Assembly: GCA_026770585.1 (NCBI GenBank)
Contig: MU646335.1
Coordinates: 113,152-125,582, forward strand
Origin: Baffinella frigidus
Taxonomy: Eukaryota; Cryptophyceae; Cryptomonadales; Baffinellaceae
Reading direction: 5' to 3'
DNA length: 12,431 nucleotides
Position numbers and translations under genes: made by a program. The notes beneath the pieces were generated by a model that was not told where the DNA came from, did no database searches, and saw only the letters and a list, made by a program, of their open reading frames with translations. Below are positions 1 through 6,773 of this stretch, piece after piece; within the stretch, counting starts at the first letter, position 1, and each line of letters starts with the position of its first letter.

Positions 1-144
1 GAGAAAGAGCAAGAGAGCAAGAGAGAGAGCGCGAGAGAGCTCGATAGAGAGAGAGAGAGAGAGAGAGAGGGAGAGCGAGCGGCAGAGAGAGCGATAAAGA
101 GAGAGAGAAAGGTGGGGTGGGGTGGAGAAAGGTGGGGGGGGGGT
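1..144. repeat. GA microsatellite followed by G-rich tract
   Basis: Positions 1-117 are an imperfect (GA)n tract with occasional GC interruptions. It passes into GGTGGGG repeats and a run of G up to 143. The tract abuts the first coding island directly. No pyrimidine tract is visible before that exon, so its true 5' edge may have been eroded or replaced by simple repeat. Confidence 0.9.
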
Positions 145-207
145 GTCACCCTCGCCGAAGAGACCCTTGTTCGGATCGGGTACCAGAATCTCTTCGAGGG
201 CCTCAAG
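145..207 (+). CDS. Exon 1 (5' edge unresolved): EF-hand-like segment
   Basis: The frame starting GTC at 145 encodes VTLAEETLVRIGYQNLFEGL plus K and stops at a strong donor, AAG|GTGAGA (GT at 208), in phase 0. The RIGYQNLFEGL part looks like the end of an EF-hand loop and its exiting helix (I, then L/F at helix spacing). The 5' edge is not determined: upstream lies only poly-G and GA repeat, and the nearest AG is at 130-131 without a pyrimidine tract. Joined to 972 it reads on as ...GLK-NLRVDPP..., a smooth continuation. Identity as part of a voltage-gated cation channel C-terminal EF-hand region is an inference from motif order across exons 1-3. The exon end is partly duplicated 50 bp downstream, at 211-241. 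Confidence 0.55.
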
Positions 208-241
208 GTGAGACTCCTGTCCGGATCGGGTACCAGAATCT
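161..241 (+). repeat. Tandem duplication of the exon 1 end (50-bp period)
   Basis: Positions 161-191 and 211-241 match at 28 of 31 bases. The second copy lies just inside the presumed intron after the GTGAGA donor. In the exon frame the differences are ACC/ACT, CTT/CCT and GTT/GTC, two of them synonymous. The copy ends in a TAA (CTA ATG in exon frame) and runs into unrelated AT-richer sequence. Confidence 0.85.
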
Positions 242-297
242 AATGTGGAAACCTTTTTAATTTACCGTAAGATGGTGCTGGCGGCATGAAGCCGACG

Positions 298-960
298 AAA
301 TCTCACCCCCACTTTGGCCGGGCAAAAAACGGGATCTCACCCCCACTTTGGCCGGGCAAAAAACGGGATCTGACCCCCACGTTGGCCGGTCAGAATCTGT
401 GGGTGCACCCGAATCTGGGTTGGGGGTCAGTTTTACCGGCATTTTTTGATAGCAGAAATCCGGCATGGTCGATGGCCTAAAACGGGATGCTGGATAGCAT
501 AATCTGCGGGCGCACCCGCCGATCTCACCCCCTCTTTGTTCGAGCAATCCATGGATTTCACCCCCTCTTTGGCCGTGCAATCCATGGCTCTCGCTACTGG
601 AAACCCCTACCCCGTAATTCAAATCAACATATCTGTCAGCGAGGTGAAAGGGCTCCAATTCCGGGGGGGGGGGGGCAAATTGATTTCCACCCCCCAAAAC
701 TGGACGCGAACGTTCCCAGCCTCGTCCAGTTTGTACCACACGTGAGATCCAAATTGGAGTCGTGGCCACAAATTTTACGATTGATTTTCCAATTTGAGGC
801 AGACACCTCGGATTTCAATTGCGGGGTAGGGGTTTGCAGTAGCACCCCCTCTTTGACCGAGCAATCCATGGATCCCACCCCCACTTTGGCCGAGCAATCC
901 ATGGATCTCACCCCCTCTTTGGCTGAGCAACCCGTGAACCTCACCCCCACTTTCCCCGGG
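298..960 (+). repeat. Intron 1 minisatellite, ~33-36 bp unit
   Basis: Units of the form GATCTCACCCCCACTTTGGC plus CGRGCAA... recur at about 300-390, 528-590 and 855-955. Unit ends alternate between GGGCAAAAAACGG and GAGCAATCCATG. The last unit runs directly into the acceptor ATGACAG before exon 2. Two earlier units are followed by sequences resembling the start of exon 2 (about 389 CAGAATCTGTGGGTGCACCC and about 500 ATAATCTGCGGGCGCACCC, against CAGAATCTACGCGTGGACCC at 969). This suggests the repeated module once included the splice acceptor. Open frames here are low-complexity by-products. Confidence 0.75.
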
Positions 961-971
961 CTAAATGACAG

Positions 972-1075
972 AATCTACGCGTGGACCCTCCGGCTCTGTT
1001 CACGGAGGAGGACTGGGACGAGATGGTGAGAAGCAAGGGTCACTGCCATCGGGACGGCACCATGGACGCCGACGG
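972..1075 (+). CDS. Exon 2: acidic EF-hand-like segment
   Basis: After the acceptor AATGACAG (AG 970-971) the phase-0 frame reads NLRVDPPALFTEEDWDEM, then VRSKGHCHRDGTMDADG. The donor is GACGG|GTATGG (GT 1076-1077), leaving phase 2; the next exon supplies the G and the joint reads DGTMDADG-FSAMLREAL. In EF-hand terms, TEEDWDEMV would be an entering helix, the Asp/Gly-rich stretch a degenerate loop and FSAMLREAL the exiting helix. RI (exon 1), PP..F and DGT followed by F.(A)M.R.AL occur in the same order and at similar spacing as in the C-terminal segment after domain IV of voltage-gated calcium channels. That comparison is from memory, without an alignment. A second donor, GAGATG|GTGAGA at 1026, fits the consensus better but would put exon 3 in a Pro/Gly-rich frame that soon stops. 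Confidence 0.6.
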
Positions 1076-1245
1076 GTATGGGATCCCAAAAGTCGTCATT
1101 TCAAAAGCCAATTTTTAACAGGTTACGAGAAACGGGGGCCCCGTACACGTATATAGGGTGTGTCCCGTAAGTATGTATAGAGAGATGTTTTCACCGACAC
1201 TCGGGCACATGCATTCTACCCCTCGTATGTGCCTGGGTATGTCCC

Positions 1246-1324
1246 TTTCTGGCAACGAAATTACTACACAAATGTTATGCTATTACTATTAATCACCTGT
1301 GTAGGCGATTTTTGTTTCCAGAAA
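1246..1324. mobile_element. Short foldback element (MITE-like)
   Basis: Imperfect terminal inverted repeats: TTTCTGGCAACGAAATTACT... at 1246-1270 and its complement at 1298-1324. Related arms (CCTGGCAACAAAAATTACTA...) flank the foldback at 6572-6721, so this is a dispersed family. No transposase is present and no target duplication is clear. Confidence 0.7.
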
Positions 1325-1475
1325 CGATGAAATTGATTCGTTTCCGCAGATAAGCATACATGCCGGCTGCTCTCACTGTGTGGGAACAGGTCAGCCCACA
1401 CGGGATTTTAATCGTGTTTTCGGGCAGGCTTTGCTTAAGGGAACGTTGCATGTGGGGACAAGGGGCGTCCCCACA

Positions 1476-1518
1476 CCCTACACCCTACACACTACACCCT
1501 ACACCCTACACCCCACCC
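1476..1518. repeat. CCCTACA heptamer tract
   Basis: About six units of CCCTACA or close variants sit just upstream of the first CAG|GTTCT junction copy (acceptor end at 1543). It is a variant of the CCCTAAA-type tracts found further on. Confidence 0.8.
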
Positions 1519-1537
1519 GCTGAACCCCAACTGCTAT

Positions 1538-2359
1538 CCCCAGGTTCTAGTGCTGACTAATAGTATTATGTCCCTGCGTAATAGTATTTTAGTACTGACT
1601 AATAATATTATAGTGCTGACTAAACTACTATCCGCAGGTTCTCTGCGATGCTGCTCTCTCATCTCAACGGCGCGTTCGAGACAGTCGGGCCCTACACCTT
1701 ACCCCTAACCGCCAACCCCGGTACACGCGTGCAGATTCTCAGCGATGCTATTCCGGCTGCTCCAAGTGTGTGGGCCGTGCAGGATTCGCTCGAGAAAAGC
1801 GAAAACCGCGAATGGCTCAAACTAAAAAATAGCTCCAACCCTAACTGGTACCCGCAGGTTCTCAGCGAGGCTTCGGGAGGATTCTAGTAGACGTGTGATG
1901 ACTCCGGCCATCCTACACGGGACTGTATCCCCAGACAACTGCTCAACCCTCATCGCAGTTCGCAGGTTCGCAGTGATGCTGCGGGAGGCGATCTACCAGC
2001 ACCACCTCTCCAACCTCAACCACGCGGCGGATGCTGACTACTAGAATTATAGCGCTGAATAAAAGCATTGTAGTACTGACTTATAATATTATAGTGCTGA
2101 CTGAACATTATAGTGCTGACTAAATGCTGACTAAACTGCTATCCGCAGGTTCTCAGCGATGCTGCGGGAGGCGCTGTACCAGCACCACCTCTCGAACCTC
2201 AACAACGCGGGGGATGCTGCCTACTAGAATTATAGCGCTGACTAATAGCATTATAGTACTGACTTATAATATTATAGTGCTGACTGGACATTATAGTGCC
2301 GACTAAATGCTGACTAAACTATAGTGCTGACTAAATGCTGACTCAACTACTATCCGCAG
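1538..2359 (+). repeat. Seven tandem copies of the exon 3 acceptor module
   Basis: CAG|GTTCT-type junctions (one is CAG|ATTCT) end their AG at 1543, 1637, 1734, 1857, 1965, 2148 and 2359. Most are preceded by CTATCCGCAG or similar and by 21-bp-class repeats with the unit GTGCTGACTAATAGTATTAT, present around 1549-1632, 2034-2131 and 2224-2350. CTGAC matches a branch-point consensus, so a unit is branch site plus acceptor plus exon start. Copies at 1965 and 2148 carry the whole exon 3 body (FAVMLREAIYQHH..., FSAMLREALYQHH...). The copy at 1637 has a 24-nt in-frame deletion (FSAML-LSHLN). The one at 1857 reads FSARLRED then stops. Whether the earlier copies are used as alternative exons is unknown. 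Confidence 0.8.
1901..1933 (+). repeat. Dispersed acceptor-containing repeat, copy 1
   Basis: GACTCCGGCCATCCTACACG followed by GGACTGTATCCCCAG matches 7853-7888 (CACTCCGGTCATCCTACGTG, then TGACTGTATCCGCAG). The two copies lie in different introns 6 kb apart, and both end in a potential 3' splice site. Confidence 0.75.
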
Positions 2360-2429
2360 GTTCTCGGCGATGCTGCGGGAGGCGCTCTACCAGCACCACC
2401 TCTCCAACCTCAACCACGCGGCGGATGCT
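2360..2429 (+). CDS. Exon 3: helical segment (may extend to 2453)
   Basis: After TATCCGCAG the exon G completes the Gly codon left by exon 2, then reads FSAMLREALYQHH and LSNLNHAADA. Two donors keep phase 0: GATGCT|GTCGCC at 2430, or GATAAC|GTCACT at 2454 (adding VAHGDTDN). Either joins GVETLCSTVK. The frame is supported by the tandem copies. Between the copies at 2149 and 2360, the changes TCA/TCG, CTG/CTC and TCG/TCC are synonymous, and two others (AAC/CAC, GGG/GCG) are replacements. This last copy is chosen because its reading continues into the next exon; the copies at 1966 and 2149 could be alternatives. The helix follows a DGT...DG loop, as in the exiting helix of an EF-hand. Confidence 0.55.
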
Positions 2430-2570
2430 GTCGCCCACGGCGACACCGATAACGTCACTCCCTACACCCTAGAGTTAGGGTTAATTCCCTACACCCCACC
2501 GAGTAAAGCTCAATTCTAAGGGGGATGCTGTCGCCCACAGCGACACTGACACCGTCACTCCCTACACCCG
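2424..2570 (+). repeat. Duplicated exon 3 end/donor
   Basis: GGATGCTGTCGCCCACGGCG with following CACCGATAACGTCACTCCC (from 2423) recurs at 2523-2570 as GGATGCTGTCGCCCACAGCG with CACTGACACCGTCACTCCC. Both copies keep a GTCACT potential donor and are followed by CTACACCC-type repeat. The second copy has only the exon's 3' end. Confidence 0.85.
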
Positions 2571-2786
2571 AAACCCGACGCCCTGAACCCTAGACCCTAC
2601 GCCCGACACTCTAGACTCTAAACCCCAAACCCTAAACACGAAACCCTGGATCCTAAGCCCCAACCTCCAAACCTCAAACGCCTGAGCCCCAAACCCAAAC
2701 CCCCAAACCTTAAACCTTAAACCTTCACCCCAGATACCTAAAACACAACCCTCAGCCCTAACCCCTCACCCCCTCACCCGAACCCA
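2563..2786. repeat. Degenerate telomere-like heptamer tract, intron 3
   Basis: Runs of CCCTAAA, CCCCAAA, CCTTAAA, CCCTACA and related 7-mers with roughly 7-base phasing fill the space up to acceptor CCCGAACCCAG (AG 2786-2787). CCCTAAA is the complement of the TTTAGGG telomere unit of plants and many algae. The strong degeneration and intron position argue against a functional telomere. Confidence 0.85.
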
Positions 2787-2787
2787 G

Positions 2788-2822
2788 GGCGTCGAAACGC
2801 TGTGCAGCACCGTCAAGGCAAT
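2788..2822 (+). CDS. Exon 4a
   Basis: After the acceptor CCCAG the frame reads GVETLCSTVKA plus AT of a split Met codon. The donor is inside the sequence itself: GGCAAT|GTACATGCAC. The same GTACATGCAC follows the next acceptor at 3062, so splicing 2822 to 3062 rebuilds GGCAATGTACATGCACCTCC, i.e. AMYMHL, with no loss or gain. The encoded segment looks helical (hydrophobics at V2, L5, V9, M12). Confidence 0.6.
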
Positions 2823-3061
2823 GTACATGCACCCCCCACACCCCAAACCCTGAACCCTACACCCTAAACCCCAAAACCTAAACTGTACACCCTAAACCCT
2901 AAACCCCAAACCCTGAACCCCAAACCCCAAACCCCAAACCCCAAACCCTAAACCCCAAACCCCAATCCCCAAACCCCAAACCCCAAACCCCAAACCCCAA
3001 ACCCCACACCCTAAACCCTAAACCCCAAACCGCAAACCGCAAACCTGAAACCCTAACCCAG
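2823..3061 (+). other. Introner-like intron of telomere-like repeat with 10-bp flanking duplication
   Basis: This 239-nt intron begins with GTACATGCAC and is followed, after its terminal AG (3060-3061), by a second GTACATGCAC (3062-3071). Between them is almost only CCCCAAA/CCCTAAA repeat. The layout is that of an insertion with a 10-bp target-site duplication in which the first copy supplies the 5' splice site and the insert supplies the terminal AG. That is the geometry described for introner elements in several algae. That it was spliced this way is inferred from exact frame restoration. Confidence 0.6.
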
Positions 3062-3134
3062 GTACATGCACCTCCGAGCGGACCGCCTCCTAGCAGGACA
3101 CAAGGCCGTGTTCACCAGGGGCAGTTCGGCAAAG
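3062..3134 (+). CDS. Exon 4b
   Basis: The leading G completes the split Met codon, then the exon reads YMHLRADRLLAGHKAVFTRG and SSAK, ending GCAAAG|GTAGAG in phase 0 (GT 3135-3136). The piece is basic and amphipathic. The last 34 nt with the donor recur four more times in the following intron, ending at about 3381, 3483, 3544 and 3777; those copies keep the frame (for example KAVLSRGDSAK). A TA-flanked foldback element is inserted 3 nt after the exon end, so the base after the GTA donor is already element sequence. Confidence 0.6.
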
Positions 3135-3137
3135 GTA

Positions 3138-3321
3138 GAGCCATTCCGGTAGGACTTGTCGCGTTTTCGATTTCGCGACTTCGAGACTTCAAGACTTCAT
3201 TTGTACCATGAAATTTGAAACGGTGTGTTTTAAAATGTTTTACGACCTTCAAAACCTTTTTGAAGTCTGAAATCTTGAAATCTCGAAGTCGAAAACGCGA
3301 CAAGTCCTACCGGAATAGCTC
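3138..3321. mobile_element. TA-flanked MITE 1, inserted at the exon 4b donor
   Basis: Terminal inverted repeats of about 50 bp begin GAGCCATTCCGGTAGGACTT on the left; the right end is CCTACCGGAATAGCTC. Each is flanked by TA (3136-3137 and 3322-3323). TA duplication and terminal repeats are typical of Tc1/mariner-type non-autonomous elements. No coding capacity. Neighbouring uninterrupted copies of the junction (AAAGGTGTGTACCCC) give the approximate empty site. Confidence 0.8.
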
Positions 3322-3344
3322 TATGTCCCCCCCCCGATACCCCG

Positions 3345-3785
3345 TAGCAAGGCAGTGTTAACCAGGGGCAGTTCGGCAAAGGTGTGTACCCCCCCCGATA
3401 CTTGGTTTCCTCTTAATACTCTTAATACATTCTTTTCTACGACCCGTAGCAAGGCCGTCTTATCCAGGGGCGATTCGGAAAAGGTGTGTACCCCCCCCGA
3501 TACCCCGTAGCAAGGCCGTCTTATCCAGGGGCAATTTTGCAAAGGTGTGTAGAGCGTTGTGCCGAGAAGTTGGCCACCGGAAAATTAGAAAATGGGGAAA
3601 TTGGAGCCATTTTGTCACCTTTTGAGAAATTATTGGTACCAAAATTCTCAAAAGTTGACAAAATGGCTCCAATTTCTCAATTTTTTATTATTTTCCGTGG
3701 CCAACTTCTCTGCATAGCTCTCTACCCCCCCGACGCCCCATAGCAAGGCCGTTTCATCCAGGGGCGATTCGGCAAAGGTGGGTAC
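3345..3785 (+). repeat. Four tandem copies of the exon 4b end and donor
   Basis: The unit is GTAGCAAGGCCGTNTTATCC, then AGGGGCNRTTCGGCAAAG|GTGTGTACC and a C-rich spacer CCCCCCGATACCCC. Copies start at about 3344, 3446, 3506 and 3739. Each keeps a GTGTGT or GTGGGT donor and the exon reading frame. Another element is inserted between the third and fourth copies. The spacer is absent from exon sequence, so the repeated unit is exon end plus intron start. Confidence 0.85.
3552..3722. mobile_element. TA-flanked MITE 2 (long-arm foldback)
   Basis: Arms of about 78 bp pair almost end to end: the left starts GAGCGTTGTGCCGAGAAGTT, the right ends AACTTCTCTGCATAGCTCTC. The central loop is a short GGTACC-containing stretch near 3635. 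It is flanked by TA at 3550-3551 and 3723-3724, and interrupts a GTGTGTACCCC spacer of the exon 4b-end repeat. Each arm contains TTGGAGCCATTTTG or its complement, a motif seen elsewhere in the window. Confidence 0.85.
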
Positions 3786-3827
3786 CCCCTCCGACACCCC
3801 GTGACCGGGATGTCCAGAGGTCGAAGC

Positions 3828-3867
3828 AATCATATATATATAATATATAGATATATATATATATATG
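3828..3867. repeat. AT microsatellite
   Basis: ATATAT-rich tract within the intron; no other signal seen. Confidence 0.9.
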
Positions 3868-3888
3868 ATCATGAATCACATTTTTTGT

Positions 3889-3985
3889 AAACACCTGTGA
3901 AAAGATGTGTTGGGGGGGTGGGACATCCCCCCAGCACATCTTTCCACAGGTAAATGAAAGGGGGGTGGGACATCTCCCCAGCACA
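3889..3985. repeat. Hairpin plus direct repeat
   Basis: ACCTGTGAAAAGATGTGTTG followed by GGGGGG pairs with CCCCCCAGCACATCTTTCCACAGGT downstream (about 24-bp stem, 3890-3952). The right half, GGGGGGTGGGACATCCCCCC plus AGCACA, is repeated directly at 3961-3984. Confidence 0.75.
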
Positions 3986-4100
3986 GTGCACTATGCACGC
4001 TACGTCTGAGAACGACCTATCGCAACGCCTTTCATTTAATTAGGCGGTTTCATTACCTTTCATGTAATTCTGCCTGAGTCGGGTTGGCCAATCGTTTCCA

Positions 4101-4141
4101 CGCGAAAAGTCGACTTTTCGCGAAAAATCGACTTTTCGCGG
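4101..4141. repeat. Perfect 22-bp palindrome and partial repeat
   Basis: Positions 4101-4122 are a perfect palindrome centred on GTCGAC with CGCGAAAA arms. Its right half (TCGACTTTTCGCG) is repeated at 4128-4140. The flanks, 3990-4365, show no coding frame I can support. Confidence 0.85.
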
Positions 4142-4365
4142 ATTTTCGCCAGAGACCCATATCGCGCGGTGGACTTCGGACTTTTCAGCGAAAGTCAACT
4201 TGCCCAGAAATGATTAAGTTGGGAGGATTTTCTGGTGTAAATTTGGTCACGTGACACCCCAGAATCCGGCCTCAACTTCAAATCCGAAACCCTCGAAGCC
4301 CACCGAGTGGTCGAAGAGACCAGATTAACGCAGGTAGAGGTAGTTTTCGTGCGCAGCAGCGGTGG

Positions 4366-4448
4366 TAAAATAATTAAATACATTATGTATTATTTAAATA
4401 CATTATGTAAAATAAATAAATAAATAAATATATTATGCATTATTTAAT
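4366..4448. repeat. AT-rich tandem repeat
   Basis: Units of ATTAAATACATTATGTATT and an AAAT tetranucleotide run form an AT-rich island in otherwise GC-rich sequence. Confidence 0.85.
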
Positions 4449-4510
4449 CCGCCGCGGGTACTGGCAGATGCTTGTTCCGGGGAAGTCAGACGGGAATGCA
4501 GGATTGGACA

Positions 4511-5041
4511 GTCCCGAGAGCCAGCTGGTGCCGGGCACCTTCGCCGCGAGGTCCTTTCTCCACTTTCGCTAGTTGACATTTGATAAGTTGATACTATTTC
4601 TCACAACCTGTTGAAATCAACGTTTCAAACACTCCTGAGAACACGCGCGTGCCGGGCCGCACGAGGCTATCCATGCGAACAGAATAAAATGGCATTTTTA
4701 AAAAATGTTGGAAATGATCACGTTTCCTCCTGCTTTTCCCGGGGGAAACGTGATCAATTGCTGACTTTTGGCGTGTTTCCTGGGCGATAATACAATAAGT
4801 GACTTATGAATTTGTTCGCATGGATAGCCTCGTGTGGGGCACCATCGCCGCGAGGTCCTTCCTCGAAATAGAGAGTCCTTTCTCCTCTTTCGCGTTCTAT
4901 TTCTCATAACCTGTTCAAAAATGGCGGATTTGACCATCCCGAGAGCCAGCGGGTGCCGGGCACGATTGATGCGAGGTCCTTTCTCCACTTTCGCTTGTTG
5001 ACATTTGATAAGTTGATTCTATTTCTCACAACCTGTTGAAT
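4511..5041 (+). repeat. Pair of ~105-bp direct repeats, 425 bp apart
   Basis: 4511-4615 and 4936-5041 share CCCGAGAGCCAGC, GGTGCCGGGCAC, GCGAGGTCCTTTCTCCACTT, GTTGACATTTGATAAGTTGA and TTTCTCACAACCTGTTGAA with few differences. A shorter third copy lies at about 4838-4920. They bracket the foldback at 4660-4834, so the unit may be one composite element. Confidence 0.8.
4660..4834. mobile_element. Foldback element with nested inner stem
   Basis: Perfect 22-bp arms (CACGAGGCTATCCATGCGAA... at 4660-4681 and the complement at 4813-4834). Inside is a perfect 13-bp stem, TGATCACGTTTCC (4715-4727) with GGAAACGTGATCA (4744-4756). No coding capacity and no clear target duplication. Confidence 0.75.
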
Positions 5042-5061
5042 AAACTTTTGAAATGTCAACT

Positions 5062-5845
5062 TATGGCGCCCTCTCCTCACGTGCACGTGCTCTCAGGTGT
5101 GTGTTCGCGTGAGAGTTATCACACGTGTCTGGCCATCCAATCGCCAGCTCCTCATGCCACCCTAGATATTACGCGGACCAATTGTAAAAATCAATGGCTC
5201 TAGTAGAGTCCCTCTCAAGGACCTTGGATCCACTTTTGGCGTGTATTTCCCCTGAAATCCGGGAAATTGACTTTTGCGATTGCTCTCCATAGAATCTTTG
5301 GTGGTAACTAGCAACGCGTCGAAAAGGACTGTAGAGCGTTTGATCACAGGGAAAGACATCTGCCTTCGGGGACACGCGCAAAAAGAACGACTTCCCTGTT
5401 CCCCTAAAGTAGAGCGTTTGCGTGAAACGAAAACTCGATATTCTCATTTGTACCAGACGTGTCCATTTGAAATGTTTTACGACCGGAACAATATTTTCAA
5501 ACTCTCGAAAACATGAAAAACCGATCTCGGAAACGGACCAACACTTACCTGTGGTGTTTTCCTGCTGCGTGTTCAAACGAAATTGGGAGGAAAGTAACAG
5601 CCCCTCAAAACGACGGCGCCCCCACGTCGTTAACCGGCGCTCCCCCCCCCCCCTATGGCAGGGCCCGGCGCTCCCTGAACAAGCAAAACAGCGAGAGATC
5701 ATTGCACTCAAACTGGGAAGGGGGCGAAGAGACCAACGGGGGAAACGGGGAACTCCGGCCCGGCCCTGTGTATGCCACTGCGCTCGGCTCGATCAATGGC
5801 TCCAAGGCGAGCTCAGAGAACACACCGTCCAGGGGGGCGTTACAG
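5062..5845. other. Intron interior without recognisable gene
   Basis: No convincing exon. Seen here: a CACGTGCACGTG palindrome at about 5078; a direct repeat GTAGAGCGTTTG at 5331 and 5409; a CATTTGTACCA...AAATGTTTTACGACC stretch (about 5436-5485) also found at about 3200-3245; and a C-run at 5641-5652. Long frames exist on both strands but have irregular composition and no family features. Confidence 0.5.
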
Positions 5846-6132
5846 TTGGCCAGCGACAAGTCGGGCGCCGTTTTTGGAGCCGTTTTTGGAGCCGGGCAAG
5901 TCGGGAGCATCTCCCAGCTGGCCAGGGGCACGAGCAGTGTGGACTTGGAGGAGATGGGGGAGGGGGGGGGAGAGGGCGGTCACGAGGGCGGTCACGTGGA
6001 CGGTCACAAGGACGGTAACGCGGGTGGTCACGCGGACGGTCACGTGACCGCGGACGGTCACGAGGCGCTGGCCGCGTCCGTGCGGGGCCTCGTGGAGGTG
6101 TTCACGCGCGAGATGAAGAGTGTGCGCGACAG
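5846..6132 (+). CDS. Exon 5: His/Gly-rich linker and coiled-coil start (5' edge 5846 or 5918)
   Basis: Two acceptors keep phase 0 with exon 4b: TTACAG|TTGGCC at 5846 and CTCCCAG|CTGGCCAGGGG at 5918. They resemble each other, so the upstream one may be a duplicated exon edge. The stretch between contains the dispersed TTTTTGGAGCC motif, which favours 5918. From 5918 the protein reads LARGTSSVDLEEM, a Gly/Glu run, a His-Gly-Asp repeat, then HEALAASVRGLVEVFTREMK and SVRD. The donor GACAG|GTCCCG at 6133 leaves AG of an Arg codon. Hydrophobics of the last part keep 3-4 heptad spacing through the joint with exon 6. The continuing frame would stop at a TGA inside the next element (6170s). Confidence 0.65.
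5972..6063 (+). repeat. Coding 12-bp minisatellite (x-(G/D)-G-H tetrapeptides)
   Basis: About seven units of GGCGGTCACGAG-like sequence encode EGGHEGGHVDGHKDGN and ADGH. His every fourth residue could bind metal ions, but simple repeat expansion explains it as well. The unit length is a multiple of three, so copy number can vary without frameshift. Confidence 0.8.
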
Positions 6133-6145
6133 GTCCCGTCCGCCA

Positions 6146-6368
6146 AAACACGTTTATAGGCTAACGTCCTGAAAACCGGGTAGTTAAGCCTACGGCATTA
6201 GGCCGTAGTGGTCAAGGGGGGGTCCTACGAAACATTAGATCCTAGGAGCCCTACGGCCTGCCGTAGGCCATACTGTAGGCTTAACTTCCCGGAGCCCTAC
6301 GGCCTACTGTAGTCAATACCGTAGGCTGAACTTCCCGGTTTTCAGGACGTTGTCCTATTATCGTGTTT
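6146..6368. mobile_element. 223-bp MITE-like element just after the exon 5 donor
   Basis: Terminal inverted repeats of about 55 bp: left AAACACG...TATAGG...AACGTCCTGAAAACCGGG..., right the complement, ending CCTATTATCGTGTTT. The inside contains two 47-bp tandem units (about 6246-6290 and 6294-6337) with CCCTACGGCCT...GTAGG palindromes. It begins 13 nt after the donor. No clear target duplication. Confidence 0.85.
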
Positions 6369-6424
6369 CTCGTGAGTCGCGTCTGTGGCCAGCCAGCGTT
6401 CTACACGGTGGGCCTCGGAGCGGA

Positions 6425-6448
6425 TTTCGACCAGAAATCTGGTCGAAA
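6425..6448. repeat. Perfect hairpin
   Basis: TTTCGACCAGA and TCTGGTCGAAA form an 11-bp perfect stem with an AA loop. It lies in intron sequence, and no function can be inferred. Confidence 0.8.
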
Positions 6449-6571
6449 ATTCGGTTTTTTCTTGGCAATTGACACGATTTGTAACGGGAAGATAGATGGA
6501 CATTGTTTGCGAAGCCCACTGTGTGTCTGTAGATTTTGTTCCCGAGGAAAAAGTGCTTTTGGCAAGGGTTG

Positions 6572-6747
6572 TGGGGCTTTATCCGGGGAGATGTATTTTT
6601 TTTCATTTCCTGGCAACAAAAATTACTACACGATTCGTTTTACTAGTAATATTCAAGCATTTGTGTAGCAACTTTCGTTGCCAGGAACTGAAAGAAAAAT
6701 AGGTTCCCCGGATAAGGCTCTCCGACTGTGCATCCGGGGAAATATAT
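6572..6747. mobile_element. Long-arm foldback (TGGCAAC family)
   Basis: Arms of about 60 bp (left TTATCCGGGG...TTTCATTTCCTGGCAACAAA...; right mirrored, ending CCGGATAAGGCTCTCC) surround a 30-nt AT-rich loop (6633-6661). A partial further arm, CATCCGGGGAAATATATTTT, follows at 6730. The inner arm matches the element at 1246-1324. Confidence 0.8.
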
Positions 6748-6773
6748 TTTTCTGAGCGGGCCGAGATTTGGCC

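Noticed and set aside
487-1029. 180-codon plus-strand gene
   Set aside because: Translation of the intron 1 minisatellite; it reads exon 2 in the wrong frame.
1023-1031. Donor GAGATG|GTGAGA as the exon 2 end
   Set aside because: Better consensus, but it would put exon 3 in a Pro/Gly-rich frame ending at TAA near 2449. The GTATGG donor keeps the DG-FSAMLREAL frame that the exon copies support. Kept as a possible alternative.
1120-1135. AACAGGTTACGAG as another copy of the exon 7 acceptor
   Set aside because: Only 13 bases match, with no similarity beyond; may be chance.
2563-3061. Functional telomere
   Set aside because: Heptamers are heavily degenerate, interrupted and embedded between coding exons.
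3345-3785. CRISPR array
   Set aside because: Repeats are diverged copies of an exon end with C-rich spacers; spacing is irregular and no cas-like gene is present.
5169-5711. 180-codon minus-strand gene
   Set aside because: No domain, irregular composition, overlaps repeats and a C-run; no splice or promoter context supports it.
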